DNA of 64,000 nucleotides, taken from NCBI RefSeq assembly GCF_020731145.1, contig NZ_JAJFZN010000002.1:248001-312000 (forward strand). Direction: 5' to 3'. Each line of letters opens with the position of its first letter. Position 1 is the first letter of the stretch. The notes below the pieces were generated by a model. It worked only from the letters and a program-made list of their open reading frames with translations. It had not been told where the DNA came from and ran no database searches. Positions 33,018 to 41,949 of this stretch are shown here, one piece after another. Position numbers and translations under genes: made by a program. The stretch comes from Sneathiella sp. HT1-7 (lineage in GTDB: Bacteria > Pseudomonadota > Alphaproteobacteria > Sneathiellales > Sneathiellaceae).

Positions 33018-35368
33018 TGAGCCGCTTCCGTCAGTTTATGCGTCTTTGCGGTTTCTGAAATATTCTGGACTGCCATCAAGACCCTTTCCGGCGTCGCTGG
33101 TGCATTCAACTCCGGATAGAAGCGGTAATCCGTGACACTGGATATCGCATCGGCAATCGCATTAAAGGCGGAGATGGCGAGCATTAGCGGTGGTTCTCCC
33201 ACTGCTTTTGAGCGGAAAATCGTTTCTTCGACATTCTCGCCCTGTTCAAATATCTTCATATTAAAGATAGCGGGGCGGTCACTGCATGCGGGGATTTTGT
33301 AGGTCGACGGGGCATGGGTTTTCAAGATGCCCTTGTCATCATAATAAAGCTCCTCCGTCGTCAGCCAGCCCATCCCCTGAATATAGCCGCCCTCAATCTG
33401 ACCAAGATCAATCGCCGGATTGAGGCTCTTGCCCGCATCATGAAGGATATCGACCGCAACAACTTTGTTTTCCCCTGTCAGTGTATCAATGATCACCTCT
33501 GATACGGCGGCGCCATAGGCGAAATAATAGAAGGGGCGCCCACTTAATGTTTCCGCGTCGTAGTGAATTTTTGGAGTGCTATAAAAGCCAGTAGAGGAGA
33601 GTGATATACGGCTCATATAAGCAAGTTGCACCAGATCTCGGAAGGAAACAACATGCTTTCCTATACGAATGCGGTTCGGTAGGAATGTAATTTCTGAAAG
33701 CTTCACGCCATAATACTCAGCCGCGAATTTTGCCAACCGTTCCTTGATCGCAATGGCGGCGGCTTCTGCGGCCTTTCCGTTAATATCCGCGCCGGAGGAA
33801 GCGGCGGTTGCGGATGTATTCGGCACTTTATCGGTACGTGTTGCCGTTATTTTTACCCGCTCAATATCAATCTGGAGAACTTCCGCAACCACCTGCGCGA
33901 CCTTGATATAGAGACCTTGCCCCATTTCTATGCCGCCATGATTGATCATCACGCTGCCGTCCGTGTAGACATGTAGCAATGCGCCAGCCTGATTTAAATG
34001 AGTGGCGGTGAAGGAAATGCCGAATTTCACTGGGGTGAGAGAAATCCCCTTTTTGAGATAAGGACTGGCTTTGTTAAAGGCACGGATTGCTTCGCGGCGT
34101 GCGGCGTAGTCAGAGCTCTTTTCAAGCTCGGCAATTATCTCCGGCGCGATGTTATCTTCAACAGTCATTTGATAGGGCGTGACATTGCGCGATTTTTTGC
34201 CATAGAGGTTAGCTTTTCGAACGTCAATTGGGTCCTTGCCAAGGTAGCAGGCGATTGCGTCCATCATCCGCTCCGGTGCGAGCATTCCTTGCGGGCCGCC
34301 GAAACCACGGAACGCGGTGTTGGAAACCGTGTGGGTTTTGCAGCGGTGGGAGATTATCGTCACATTTTCAAAATAATAACAATTATCCGCATGGAACATC
34401 GCACGATCATTGATAGAGGCTGATAAATCTGCGGACCGTCCACAACGGGAGGCAAAGATAAACTCTGCGCCGCTGACGCGCCCGTTATCATCAAAGCCCA
34501 TTTCAACAGTCACGACAAAATCATGCCGCTTGCCGGTCATAATCATGTCGTCGTCCCGGTCTAGGCGAATTTTCGCGGGACGCCCCGTCAGCTTTGTCGT
34601 GAGGCCAGCAATGGCCGCAAACCAGGCACCTTGAGTTTCCTTACCGCCAAAGCCGCCCCCCACGCGCCGAACCTCGACGGTGACGGCGTGATCTGACAAG
34701 TTCAGGAATTTTGCGACATTATGCTGTACTTCTGTCGGATGTTGAGTTGAGGAATAAATGAAAATATCACCGTCCTCTCCCGGCAGGGCCAGGGCAACGT
34801 GACCCTCCAGATAAAAATGGTCCTGACCGCCGATTTCAAATCGCTGCGTAAGGCGGTGTTTTGCCGCCTTTATCGATGCGGACGCATCACCGCGCCGGAT
34901 TTCCCGCGTTGGCAGAACGAAGGAGTTGGCGGCCATCGCCTGTTCAACAGTGACAATCGCGGGCAGTTCTTCATACTCAATAATGGCGAGCTTTGCCGCC
35001 GCTCGCGCTTGATCGAGCGTTTCGGCCGCCACGGCAAAAAGAGATTGCCCAGCATACTCGACAATTTCTTCCGCGAATACCGGATCATCACCCGCAATGG
35101 GGGAGGCATCATTGATCCCCGGCACATCATCCGCCGTTAGCACGACAACGACACCCGGTGCTCGTCGCACAGCCGAAACATCCAACTTCAGGATTTTTGC
35201 ATGGGCCTTCTCGCTTTGGGCAATATAAAGGTTCAAGAGGTCTTTTGGCTCGGCAATGTCATCAATATAGAGAGCCTCGCCGGCGACCTGCTTCGCGGCG
35301 CTATCGTGGTGTCTGGGCGCATGAACCGTGCCCCTGATTACATTCCGGCTGAGTGGCGGGTTACGCAC
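33014..35368 (-). CDS. xdhB: xanthine dehydrogenase molybdenum-binding subunit XdhB
   Basis: The catalytic molybdopterin subunit, 784 residues, which converts hypoxanthine to xanthine and xanthine to urate together with XdhA. Molybdopterin-site motifs are VGGGFGGKETQ, FRGFGGPQGM and the region with the catalytic glutamate, KAVGEPPLMLA. The N-terminus contains HAPRHHDSAAKQVAGEALYIDD, typical of XdhB. I chose GTG 35368 because GAAGGAGGG stands in front of it and it overlaps the xdhA stop by 8 bases; an open frame to 35428 adds 20 non-conserved residues. Confidence 0.93.
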   Translation of the reverse strand: MRNPPLSRNVIRGTVHAPRHHDSAAKQVAGEALYIDDIAEPKDLLNLYIAQSEKAHAKILKLDVSAVRRAPGVVVVLTADDVPGINDASPIAGDDPVFAEEIVEYAGQSLFAVAAETLDQARAAAKLAIIEYEELPAIVTVEQAMAANSFVLPTREIRRGDASASIKAAKHRLTQRFEIGGQDHFYLEGHVALALPGEDGDIFIYSSTQHPTEVQHNVAKFLNLSDHAVTVEVRRVGGGFGGKETQGAWFAAIAGLTTKLTGRPAKIRLDRDDDMIMTGKRHDFVVTVEMGFDDNGRVSGAEFIFASRCGRSADLSASINDRAMFHADNCYYFENVTIISHRCKTHTVSNTAFRGFGGPQGMLAPERMMDAIACYLGKDPIDVRKANLYGKKSRNVTPYQMTVEDNIAPEIIAELEKSSDYAARREAIRAFNKASPYLKKGISLTPVKFGISFTATHLNQAGALLHVYTDGSVMINHGGIEMGQGLYIKVAQVVAEVLQIDIERVKITATRTDKVPNTSATAASSGADINGKAAEAAAIAIKERLAKFAAEYYGVKLSEITFLPNRIRIGKHVVSFRDLVQLAYMSRISLSSTGFYSTPKIHYDAETLSGRPFYYFAYGAAVSEVIIDTLTGENKVVAVDILHDAGKSLNPAIDLGQIEGGYIQGMGWLTTEELYYDDKGILKTHAPSTYKIPACSDRPAIFNMKIFEQGENVEETIFRSKAVGEPPLMLAISAFNAIADAISSVTDYRFYPELNAPATPERVLMAVQNISETAKTHKLTEAAQ

Positions 35369-36827
35369 AGGCGAACCCTCCTTCTCCAAGCAGTCGCGTG
35401 GGAACCTCAGGCGTCGATGTTTCAACATAGAATTTGCGAAGCAGATTTTGTGCGGCGAGCATCCGATATTGATTGCTGGCCCGCATATCGGAGAGCGGCT
35501 GATAGTCCTCCTCCATTAGAGGCAAGGTGTCTGAAATCGTAGTTTCGTTCCAAGTCTGACCGATAATTGCCTTTTCCGTGAGATGCGCACGCTTCGGGAT
35601 GCCAGCCATGCCACCATAGCAAATTCGAATATCTTCGACAGTATCTCCCTTAAGAGTGAGATGAAAGGCCGCGCAAACGGCTGAGATATCCTGATCAAAC
35701 CGCTTGGAGATTTTATAAGTTGCAAATTTCGCATCTACCTTCGGGAGAGGGACGGTAACCGCCTCGACAAATTCTCCGGGTTTCAAATCCTGATTGCCAT
35801 AGTCGATAAAGAAGTCTTCAATCGGAATATCGCGCGGGCCATCTTTGGAGCGCAAATGAAGCCTTGCATTCAACACGATCAAGGCGGGTGGCGTATCTCC
35901 GATGGGTGAGCCATTGGCAATGTTGCCGCCAATGGTGCCGCTGTTGCGGATTTGGGTTGACGCAATGCGGCGGATCAACTCCCCAAAGTCGGGGTAAAGC
36001 TCTGCAAGTGGGGCCCATGCATCACTATAGGTTACGCTTGCGCCGAGTTTCAGACCACCTTCCTGCGTCTCAATTTCTTTCAGTTCTTGAATCTGCCCAA
36101 GATAGATAACCGTCGTCAATTCCCGGTGTTGTTTCGTGATCCAGAGGCCGACATCCGTTGCCCCGGATAGAAGGATTGCATCCGGATAACGGGCAAGAAC
36201 ATCGATTAATTCGTCAACCGTCTTCGGTGCAAAGTAATGACGATCAAGCCATGTCAGGTGAAGTCCGGAATCTTTTTTTAGTGCCGCAAGCAGCGCGGAG
36301 GTTGCTGTCATCTCAGTATGGAACCTGTCCTTTTCGCTCGATTGAGCAACCGCAACTGCGGCATCAACGATTGTTCCGTAGCCAGTGCAACGACAGAGAT
36401 TGCCCGCCAAAACATCATTGATATGGGATCTGTCGGTTTTCGGGGTCGAATGCATTTCGGCAAAGAGGGACATGATAAAGCCGGGCGTGCAGAAGCCGCA
36501 TTGTGTTCCATTGGCATCCACCAGCGCCTTTTGTACCGGATGCAGGGCGCCGTCTTTTTCCTTCAGATCTTCAACAGTGATGAGTTCCTTGCCATCAAGG
36601 GTAGGGAGGAACTGAATGCAGGCATTGACGGCCTGATATTTAAGTTTTCCATTAACCAATTCACCGAGAACGACAGTGCAGGCTCCGCAGTCCCCTTCGG
36701 CGCAGCCCTCTTTCGTGCCGGTCAGTGCTTTCTCATACCGAAGATAGTTCAGTACCGTTTTCGTCGGATCGATATTCTCCAACTCGACAATTTCACCCCG
36801 GTGAACATATCTTACTTTTTGGCGCAT
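35361..36827 (-). CDS. xdhA: xanthine dehydrogenase iron-sulfur/FAD subunit XdhA
   Basis: A 488-residue subunit with two [2Fe-2S] domains and an FAD domain, carrying electrons from the molybdenum site to NAD. Cluster ligands are in EGCAEGDCGACTVV (~39-52) and, for the second cluster, CGFCTPGFIMS and NLCRCTGYGTI. FAD-binding segments are ILLSGATDVGLWITK and RNSGTIGGNIANGSPIGDTPP. The ATG follows GGGAGACATCTCC-like context at 36827. It is the first xdh gene, 53 bases behind the HIU hydrolase gene. Confidence 0.93.
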   Translation of the reverse strand: MRQKVRYVHRGEIVELENIDPTKTVLNYLRYEKALTGTKEGCAEGDCGACTVVLGELVNGKLKYQAVNACIQFLPTLDGKELITVEDLKEKDGALHPVQKALVDANGTQCGFCTPGFIMSLFAEMHSTPKTDRSHINDVLAGNLCRCTGYGTIVDAAVAVAQSSEKDRFHTEMTATSALLAALKKDSGLHLTWLDRHYFAPKTVDELIDVLARYPDAILLSGATDVGLWITKQHRELTTVIYLGQIQELKEIETQEGGLKLGASVTYSDAWAPLAELYPDFGELIRRIASTQIRNSGTIGGNIANGSPIGDTPPALIVLNARLHLRSKDGPRDIPIEDFFIDYGNQDLKPGEFVEAVTVPLPKVDAKFATYKISKRFDQDISAVCAAFHLTLKGDTVEDIRICYGGMAGIPKRAHLTEKAIIGQTWNETTISDTLPLMEEDYQPLSDMRASNQYRMLAAQNLLRKFYVETSTPEVPTRLLGEGGFACA

Positions 36828-36879
36828 GGGAGATGTCCAATCGTGCGTTTTGCCATCATATCATTTCTTCCCATCGCCT

Positions 36880-37233
36880 TTAACTTCCCCGATAGGTGGA
36901 GTAACCATAGGGGGAGATAAGCAGAGGAACGTGATAATGCGCCTCCGTGTCGGCTATGCCAAACCGGAGAACCACCTCATTAAGAAACTTTGGTTCTGGT
37001 AGGGCAATGTCTTGGCGGTCAAAGTAATCCCCGGCATGGAAATGAAGCTCAAACTCCCCTTTAGAAAAGGAGTCTCCTTCGATAAGGGGGGCATCGCACC
37101 GCCCATCGGCGTTCGTATGAGTTGTTTTGATCAGCTTCCACTCATTGCCAGCTTGCCGATAAAGCTCAACCCTAATTCCCTCCCCGGGGGTTCCGGCGGC
37201 AGTATCGAGAACATGCGTTGTCAGTTTGCCCAT
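36880..37233 (-). CDS. hiuH: 5-hydroxyisourate hydrolase (transthyretin-like)
   Basis: A 117-residue enzyme that hydrolyses the unstable product of PuuD to OHCU. It begins MGKLTTHVLDTAAGTPGEG, contains the conserved histidine of LTTHVLD, an R-V-E-L strand, and HYHVPLLISPYGYSTYRGS at the end, where YRGS is the diagnostic C-terminal tetrapeptide. The frame stays open upstream to 37470, but those residues are not homologous and the ATG at 37233 matches family length. It is the first gene of the minus-strand operon and faces the GntR gene across 162 bases. Confidence 0.93.
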   Translation of the reverse strand: MGKLTTHVLDTAAGTPGEGIRVELYRQAGNEWKLIKTTHTNADGRCDAPLIEGDSFSKGEFELHFHAGDYFDRQDIALPEPKFLNEVVLRFGIADTEAHYHVPLLISPYGYSTYRGS

Positions 37234-37328
37234 AGCTGTCCTTAAAGAATGGCTTCTGCCCTGCTCCTCCGCAGAACAGTCAAAACTTTGCATTACACAA
37301 TCTCGATTGTCCACATAATTTATTATTT

Positions 37329-37361
37329 TTGTATACAATAATTTTCTATATTGTATAAATA
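37329..37361. promoter_or_regulatory. GntR-type operator pair between hiuH and gntR genes
   Basis: TTGTATACAA at 37329-37338 is a perfect 10-base palindrome and TTGTATAAAT follows at 37351-37360, about two helical turns further on; a weaker TTGTCCACAT lies at 37307-37316. FCD-type GntR regulators commonly bind T-N-G-T-N-N-N-A-C-N-A-like sites, and such a regulator begins 35 bases downstream. The site is placed to control both divergent purine operons. Confidence 0.65.
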
Positions 37362-37395
37362 TGGGGAGGGAATTTAAAAGATTTAAGGAAAACAA

Positions 37396-38151
37396 ATGAG
37401 CCGGACTGCCCCAACAGCCGCTTTGACCGAAAGCAATAGTGACTCTCGCAAAACCTCTCAAAATGATCATATTTATGAGGAGATGCTAGACGCCATTCTG
37501 GAGCAACGCCTTGCTCCCGGCACCAAGCTCTCCGAAGATACTTTGGGCGAAATATTCGGTGTCAGCCGGACGGTGATCCGCACCGTTTTGCAGCGCCTCT
37601 CTCATGAGCGTATTGTTCGAATTCAGCCTAATCGGGGAGCCTTTGTTTCGGAGCCGTCTCCGGAAGAAGCAAGAGAAGTTTTGCAGGCGCGACGCTTGAT
37701 CGAGGAGGGGATTATTCGTGCGGCCGTTCGTAAACAATCTCCGGCGGATATAAAGGACCTTAAGTGTGCCATTGCCGAAGAACGTCTCAGTCTTGAGACG
37801 GGAGATCATGAGGCCTGGGTTCGTTTGTCTGGTGACTTCCATTTGAAGCTGGCGGAGATTGCGGGCAATCAAACGCTGTCGGCATTTTTAAGAGAGCTTG
37901 TTTCACGTACCTCCCTTATTATTGTCCAATATCAAAAGGGTACGCTTTCACCTTGTAGCTGCGATGAGCATGCGGAAATAATCAAGGCCATCGCCGCGCA
38001 GGATGAAGATCGCGCGATTGCGCTTATGAATGCGCATTTGCAGGCCTGTGAAGATCAACTAAATCTTCGTGAAAATGATACAAAGGCGGATCTCTATTCA
38101 ATTTTTTCAAAACCCGTTAAAACAGGCGGAAAATCACGGGGTGCAATGTGA
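37396..38151 (+). CDS. GntR-family regulator with FCD domain
   Basis: A 251-residue transcription factor. The winged helix-turn-helix lies at ~27-90 (KLSEDTLGEIFGVSRTVIRTVLQRL, shortened, then RIQPNRGAFVSEPS), followed by an all-helical FCD ligand domain with candidate metal or ligand histidines in GDFHLKLAEIAGN and CSCDEHAEIIKAI. It stands at the divergent centre of the purine genes, next to TTGTATACAA sites, and its stop overlaps the puuE GTG. It is therefore very probably the local regulator responding to a purine-pathway intermediate; which one is unknown. Confidence 0.87.
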   Translation: MSRTAPTAALTESNSDSRKTSQNDHIYEEMLDAILEQRLAPGTKLSEDTLGEIFGVSRTVIRTVLQRLSHERIVRIQPNRGAFVSEPSPEEAREVLQARRLIEEGIIRAAVRKQSPADIKDLKCAIAEERLSLETGDHEAWVRLSGDFHLKLAEIAGNQTLSAFLRELVSRTSLIIVQYQKGTLSPCSCDEHAEIIKAIAAQDEDRAIALMNAHLQACEDQLNLRENDTKADLYSIFSKPVKTGGKSRGAM

Positions 38152-39080
38152 ATGAGGCGCAGGAATATCCTCGTGATTTGATAGGATACGGGCGAACTCC
38201 ACCTGATCCGAAGTGGCCGGGAAATGCCCGCGTTGCCGTTCAATTTGTCCTGAATTACGAGGAAGGCGGGGAGAACTGCATTTTGCACGGGGATGATGCG
38301 TCCGAATCATTTTTATCCGAAATTATCGGTGCTGATCCCTTGCCCGGAAAACGCCACGTCAGTATGGAATCGCTCTATGAATACGGCAGTCGTGCGGGCG
38401 TTTGGCGGATACTGAAACTGTTCGAAAAGTATGACGTGCCATTGACCATATTTGGCGTTGCCATGGCGCTGGAACGAAACCCGAATGTGACCCGCGCATT
38501 CGTCGATCTCGGTCATGAGATTTGCAGCCATGGTTATCGTTGGATTAATTATCAGGATGTGCCGGAAGCGGTAGAGCGCGTGCATATGCAAAAAGCAATT
38601 GAGATTATTGAACGCATGACCGGAGAGCGTCCTCTTGGGTGGTATACGGGGCGCACAAGTCCGAACACCAGCCGTCTTGTCGCGGAAGAAGGTGGCTTTC
38701 TTTATGATGCCGATGCCTATGACGATGATTTGCCCTACTGGAATTATGAGGCCGGGCGTCATCAATTGGTAATCCCCTATACGCTTGATGCGAACGACAT
38801 GCGCTTTGCATCTCCGCAGGGCTTTAACAGTGGGGATCAATTCTATGCCTATCTAAAAGATAGTTTTGATACTTTATATGAGGAAGGGGAGGCGAGCCCT
38901 AAGATGATGTCAATCGGCTTGCATTGCCGTATTGTCGGGCGGCCAGGGCGGATTGCGGCGCTGAAGCGGTTTATCGAATACGCCCGCGGGCATGACGCGG
39001 TCTGGTTCTGTCGCCGTATTGACATCGCTCGGCACTGGCATGAACATCATTCGCCATCCCAGGAAAAAAATCAGCTGTGA
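38148..39080 (+). CDS. puuE: allantoinase of the polysaccharide-deacetylase family (PuuE)
   Basis: A 310-residue hydrolase that opens allantoin to allantoate without the metal centre of classical amidohydrolase allantoinases. DLIGYGRTPPDPKWPGNARVA at the N-terminus, SEIIGADPLPGKRHVSMESLYEYGSRAG (in parts), LGHEICSHGYRW and GWYTGRTSPNTSRLV are typical of PuuE. The GTG start overlaps the regulator stop by GTGA, so synthesis is coupled to the regulator. Next is the OHCU decarboxylase gene, again with GTGA overlap. Confidence 0.93.
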   Translation: MNEAQEYPRDLIGYGRTPPDPKWPGNARVAVQFVLNYEEGGENCILHGDDASESFLSEIIGADPLPGKRHVSMESLYEYGSRAGVWRILKLFEKYDVPLTIFGVAMALERNPNVTRAFVDLGHEICSHGYRWINYQDVPEAVERVHMQKAIEIIERMTGERPLGWYTGRTSPNTSRLVAEEGGFLYDADAYDDDLPYWNYEAGRHQLVIPYTLDANDMRFASPQGFNSGDQFYAYLKDSFDTLYEEGEASPKMMSIGLHCRIVGRPGRIAALKRFIEYARGHDAVWFCRRIDIARHWHEHHSPSQEKNQL

Positions 39081-39589
39081 CCAAATTTCGATCATTGCCC
39101 AGAAAAATGAACTGCGTTCAATTTATTGAAATTTTTGGTGGGGTTTATGAGCATTCCCCATGGGTGGCGGAACGTGCCTGGGCCGCAGGTATTTCCGACA
39201 AGCATGATGAAATTGAAGAAATGGCCCGCCTGATGGCAGCAATTGTCGCGGCGGCAAGCGAGGAAGAGAAACGCGCGCTCATTCACGCGCATCCGGATCT
39301 CGCAGGTAAGGCTGCTGTGCAAGGGGAATTAACAGCGGCCTCCACGTCTGAACAGGCAGGGGCCGGGTTGGATAATTGCTCACCCGAGGAATTCGAGGCA
39401 ATTCAGAATTATAATGCGGCCTATAAGAAAAAATTTGGCTTTCCCTTTATCATGGCGGTGAAGAATAGCAATCGCCATAAAATCATTGCCGGATTTAAAG
39501 CGCGGCTTCAAAATTCGCAAGAAGAAGAGTTTGCCACTGCCCTTGCGGAAATAGACAAGATTGCCCGATTTCGTCTGGCCGAGCTATAG
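39077..39589 (+). CDS. uraD: 2-oxo-4-hydroxy-4-carboxy-5-ureidoimidazoline (OHCU) decarboxylase
   Basis: A 170-residue all-helical enzyme that converts OHCU to S-allantoin, completing the urate branch after PuuD and HIU hydrolase. Family motifs are FIEIFGGVYEHSPWVAERAW, with the active-site segment RALIHAHPDLAGKAA containing the catalytic histidine, then NAAYKKKFGFPFIMAVKNSNRHKI in parts. It starts with GTG overlapping the puuE stop. It is separated from allantoicase by 34 bases. Confidence 0.93.
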   Translation: MTKFRSLPRKMNCVQFIEIFGGVYEHSPWVAERAWAAGISDKHDEIEEMARLMAAIVAAASEEEKRALIHAHPDLAGKAAVQGELTAASTSEQAGAGLDNCSPEEFEAIQNYNAAYKKKFGFPFIMAVKNSNRHKIIAGFKARLQNSQEEEFATALAEIDKIARFRLAEL

Positions 39590-39623
39590 AATTGGGGTCT
39601 TCGGATCGCATATGGAGAAATAA

Positions 39624-40637
39624 ATGAGTTTACCAACCGATGATGTTGCCAGCTTCATCCAGAAGTATATCGACCTTGCCTCGTCGCGTCTTGGGGCGGA
39701 AGTGATCTTTGCAACGGATGATTTTTTTGCGGATAAATCCCGGCTGATCGATCCGGCGGCGCCGGTATTTATCGCCGATAAATATGATGAAAACGGCAAG
39801 TGGATGGATGGCTGGGAAAGCCGCCGCAAACGTGGGGAGGGATATGATCACTGCATTGTTCGTCTTGGCCTGCCGGGTGTGATTTATGGTGTCGATATTG
39901 ACACCAGCCACTTTACGGGAAATTTTCCGCCCTCTGCGTCCATCGATGCTTGTCTAGTGGTGGGGGAGCCAGGTTCTGATACGGAATGGACGGAAATCCT
40001 CCCCGCCGTCGGTTTGGAAGGCGATAGCCATCATGCGCATGCGGTTTCGAATTCCCGAACCTGGAGCCATTTGCGACTCAACATATACCCTGATGGCGGT
40101 GTCGCCCGACTTCGCGTCTATGGGCAGGTCCAATGTAATTGGGATCAGCGTGATCCGGATGAGATGATTGATCTTGCGGCGCTGATCAATGGCGGGCGCG
40201 GCATTGCCGCAAGCGATGAACATTATGGCACACCATCGCAAATTCTCGCACCAGGGCGCGGGATCAATATGGGCGATGGTTGGGAGACACGTCGACGGCG
40301 AGAGCCCGGCAATGACTGGGCGTTGATTGCTTTAGGTCATCCCGGGGTTATTTCGAAAATCGAAGTCGATACGGCACATTTTAAGGGAAATTATCCTGAT
40401 CGATGCTCAATTCAGGCGGCGTTGGTATCAGGCGGAACGGACCAATCACTCGTCACGCAAAGCATGTTCTGGAAGACGCTGCTGCCAGAACAGAAGCTTG
40501 AAATGGATGCAATCCACAGCTTTGAAAAAGAGGTGGCAGATATTGGCCCTGTGAGTCATGTCCGGCTTAACATTATTCCCGATGGCGGGGTCAGCCGTCT
40601 GAGGCTTTATGGGCATATTAGCCGGGACGTAAAATGA
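39624..40637 (+). CDS. alc: allantoicase
   Basis: A 337-residue enzyme that hydrolyses allantoate to ureidoglycolate and urea. It consists of two similar jelly-roll repeats, visible as [20 protein letters not shown] and [20 protein letters not shown], each followed by PGVI and then D-T-[SA]-H-F-x-G-N. This duplicate arrangement is characteristic of allantoicases. The ATG is preceded by ATGGAGAAATAA. Its stop overlaps the allA start by ATGA. Use of Alc plus AllA means two ureas, not ammonia, are released per allantoate. Confidence 0.94.
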   Translation: MSLPTDDVASFIQKYIDLASSRLGAEVIFATDDFFADKSRLIDPAAPVFIADKYDENGKWMDGWESRRKRGEGYDHCIVRLGLPGVIYGVDIDTSHFTGNFPPSASIDACLVVGEPGSDTEWTEILPAVGLEGDSHHAHAVSNSRTWSHLRLNIYPDGGVARLRVYGQVQCNWDQRDPDEMIDLAALINGGRGIAASDEHYGTPSQILAPGRGINMGDGWETRRRREPGNDWALIALGHPGVISKIEVDTAHFKGNYPDRCSIQAALVSGGTDQSLVTQSMFWKTLLPEQKLEMDAIHSFEKEVADIGPVSHVRLNIIPDGGVSRLRLYGHISRDVK

Positions 40638-41122
40638 CCATCAAGATAGAACCGTTGACGAGGGAGGCTTTTGCGCCTTTCGGTGATGTGATCGAGACTG
40701 ATGGTGCGGAAAATTTTACAATCAATAATGGATCAACGACCCGCTTTCACGACCTCGCGAAAATAGAGACTGATACCGGCGGGCACGTTCTGGTAAATAT
40801 CTTTCGCGCAGCCCCGCTTGAATATCCGCTGAACATTCGTTTGGTAGAGCGGCACCCGAGAGGAAGTCAGGCTTTTATTCCGCTCAACAATCGGCCCTAT
40901 CTCGTTCTGGTTGCTCCGAAAGGGGAGCAAGTTCGACCGGATGACTTGCGGCTATTTCGAGCGGAGGGGTATCAGGGGGTCAATTATCGCGCTGGTACGT
41001 GGCATCATCCGGTCATGGCACTAGAGGAGGTCAGTGATTTTCTGGTGATCGACCGGGGTGGAGACGGCGCCAATTGCGATGAGATCTATTTTGAAAATCC
41101 AAACCTGATCCTTGCTTTATAG
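40634..41122 (+). CDS. allA: ureidoglycolate lyase
   Basis: A 162-residue cupin-like enzyme that splits ureidoglycolate to glyoxylate and urea, the last step of the pathway. Typical segments are [53 protein letters not shown] and [15 protein letters not shown]. Length fits the AllA family. It closes the plus-strand operon gntR-puuE-uraD-alc-allA and overlaps the end of a convergent acetyltransferase gene by six bases. Confidence 0.93.
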   Translation: MTIKIEPLTREAFAPFGDVIETDGAENFTINNGSTTRFHDLAKIETDTGGHVLVNIFRAAPLEYPLNIRLVERHPRGSQAFIPLNNRPYLVLVAPKGEQVRPDDLRLFRAEGYQGVNYRAGTWHHPVMALEEVSDFLVIDRGGDGANCDEIYFENPNLILAL

Positions 41123-41863
41123 CTTGCTCCGATAGTGATAGCGGTAGAGCACTTCACGAAAACCGATACGGCTCCAGAATTCCCGTGCAGCTTTATTTTC
41201 TGTCACAACTTGAAGATACGCCATTGTGACACCTGACTTTTTAGCCGTATGGAGCATATGCCGCGCAATGCGCGCGGCAAAACCCCGTCGGCGAAAACTT
41301 GGGTGGGTCGCAAACTCGAAAAGGCCAAGATAGTTCTTGGATTGAACCCCCATACCGCAGGCGACGATTTCTTTCCCGCGCAGAATGGCGATGGCCTGAA
41401 TGTCGAAATTAATCAAGGACAGCATTTCGCAAAAAATGTCCTGTTTCGCCATATCCTGCCCCGTTAGCGCGGCAACGCCATTCAACCAGACTGCCGAGTT
41501 GGAGTCATATATGATGAGATCCTCGCCAGTGTCAGCGTGAATATCATTCTCAAGTGTCTGCATGCGCACCTCTGTCTCACCGAAGGAGCCATAGTCCCGC
41601 GCCGCTAGCATATCATCTAACCCTTCATTGGCGAGCGGAGTCAGGCGAAAATGGCAGGGTTGTTCTTCTTTTGCATAGGCCGCTTCGCAGTGATCTATTT
41701 TTTCGATCAGCGGTAGCTCCCCTTGCGATACAACATTGACCGAATTGGCGCGACGTGTATGGTTTCGCGCAAACCGCAAGTGCCAACCGTCATAGATTTC
41801 GGTTTTGAGCGCCGGGATGGCGGAAAGGGAATGGGCTTCTATTTCAGCAATCCGATGTAACAT
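41117..41863 (-). CDS. GNAT-family acetyltransferase
   Basis: A 248-residue protein with a C-terminal GNAT domain: acyl-CoA-binding motif A is [21 protein letters not shown], followed by [20 protein letters not shown]. The N-terminal 100 residues ([19 protein letters not shown]) match the domain arrangement of a widespread two-part GNAT group. The acceptor is unknown. It is not part of the purine operon; it converges with allA and is divergent from the MMPL-type gene. Confidence 0.78.
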   Translation of the reverse strand: MLHRIAEIEAHSLSAIPALKTEIYDGWHLRFARNHTRRANSVNVVSQGELPLIEKIDHCEAAYAKEEQPCHFRLTPLANEGLDDMLAARDYGSFGETEVRMQTLENDIHADTGEDLIIYDSNSAVWLNGVAALTGQDMAKQDIFCEMLSLINFDIQAIAILRGKEIVACGMGVQSKNYLGLFEFATHPSFRRRGFAARIARHMLHTAKKSGVTMAYLQVVTENKAAREFWSRIGFREVLYRYHYRSKL

Positions 41864-41949
41864 AAGACGCCATAAAGTTTATTTGAGTTGGTATTCCTGA
41901 GAGGACCCAGAATAGTTACCCATACTGCCACAGGAGCATTGGTCTGCCC

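Noticed and set aside
36318-36920. Plus-strand open frame of 200 codons opposite xdhA
   Set aside because: xdhA is certain from its iron-sulfur motifs on the other strand, and the open frame has no support of its own.
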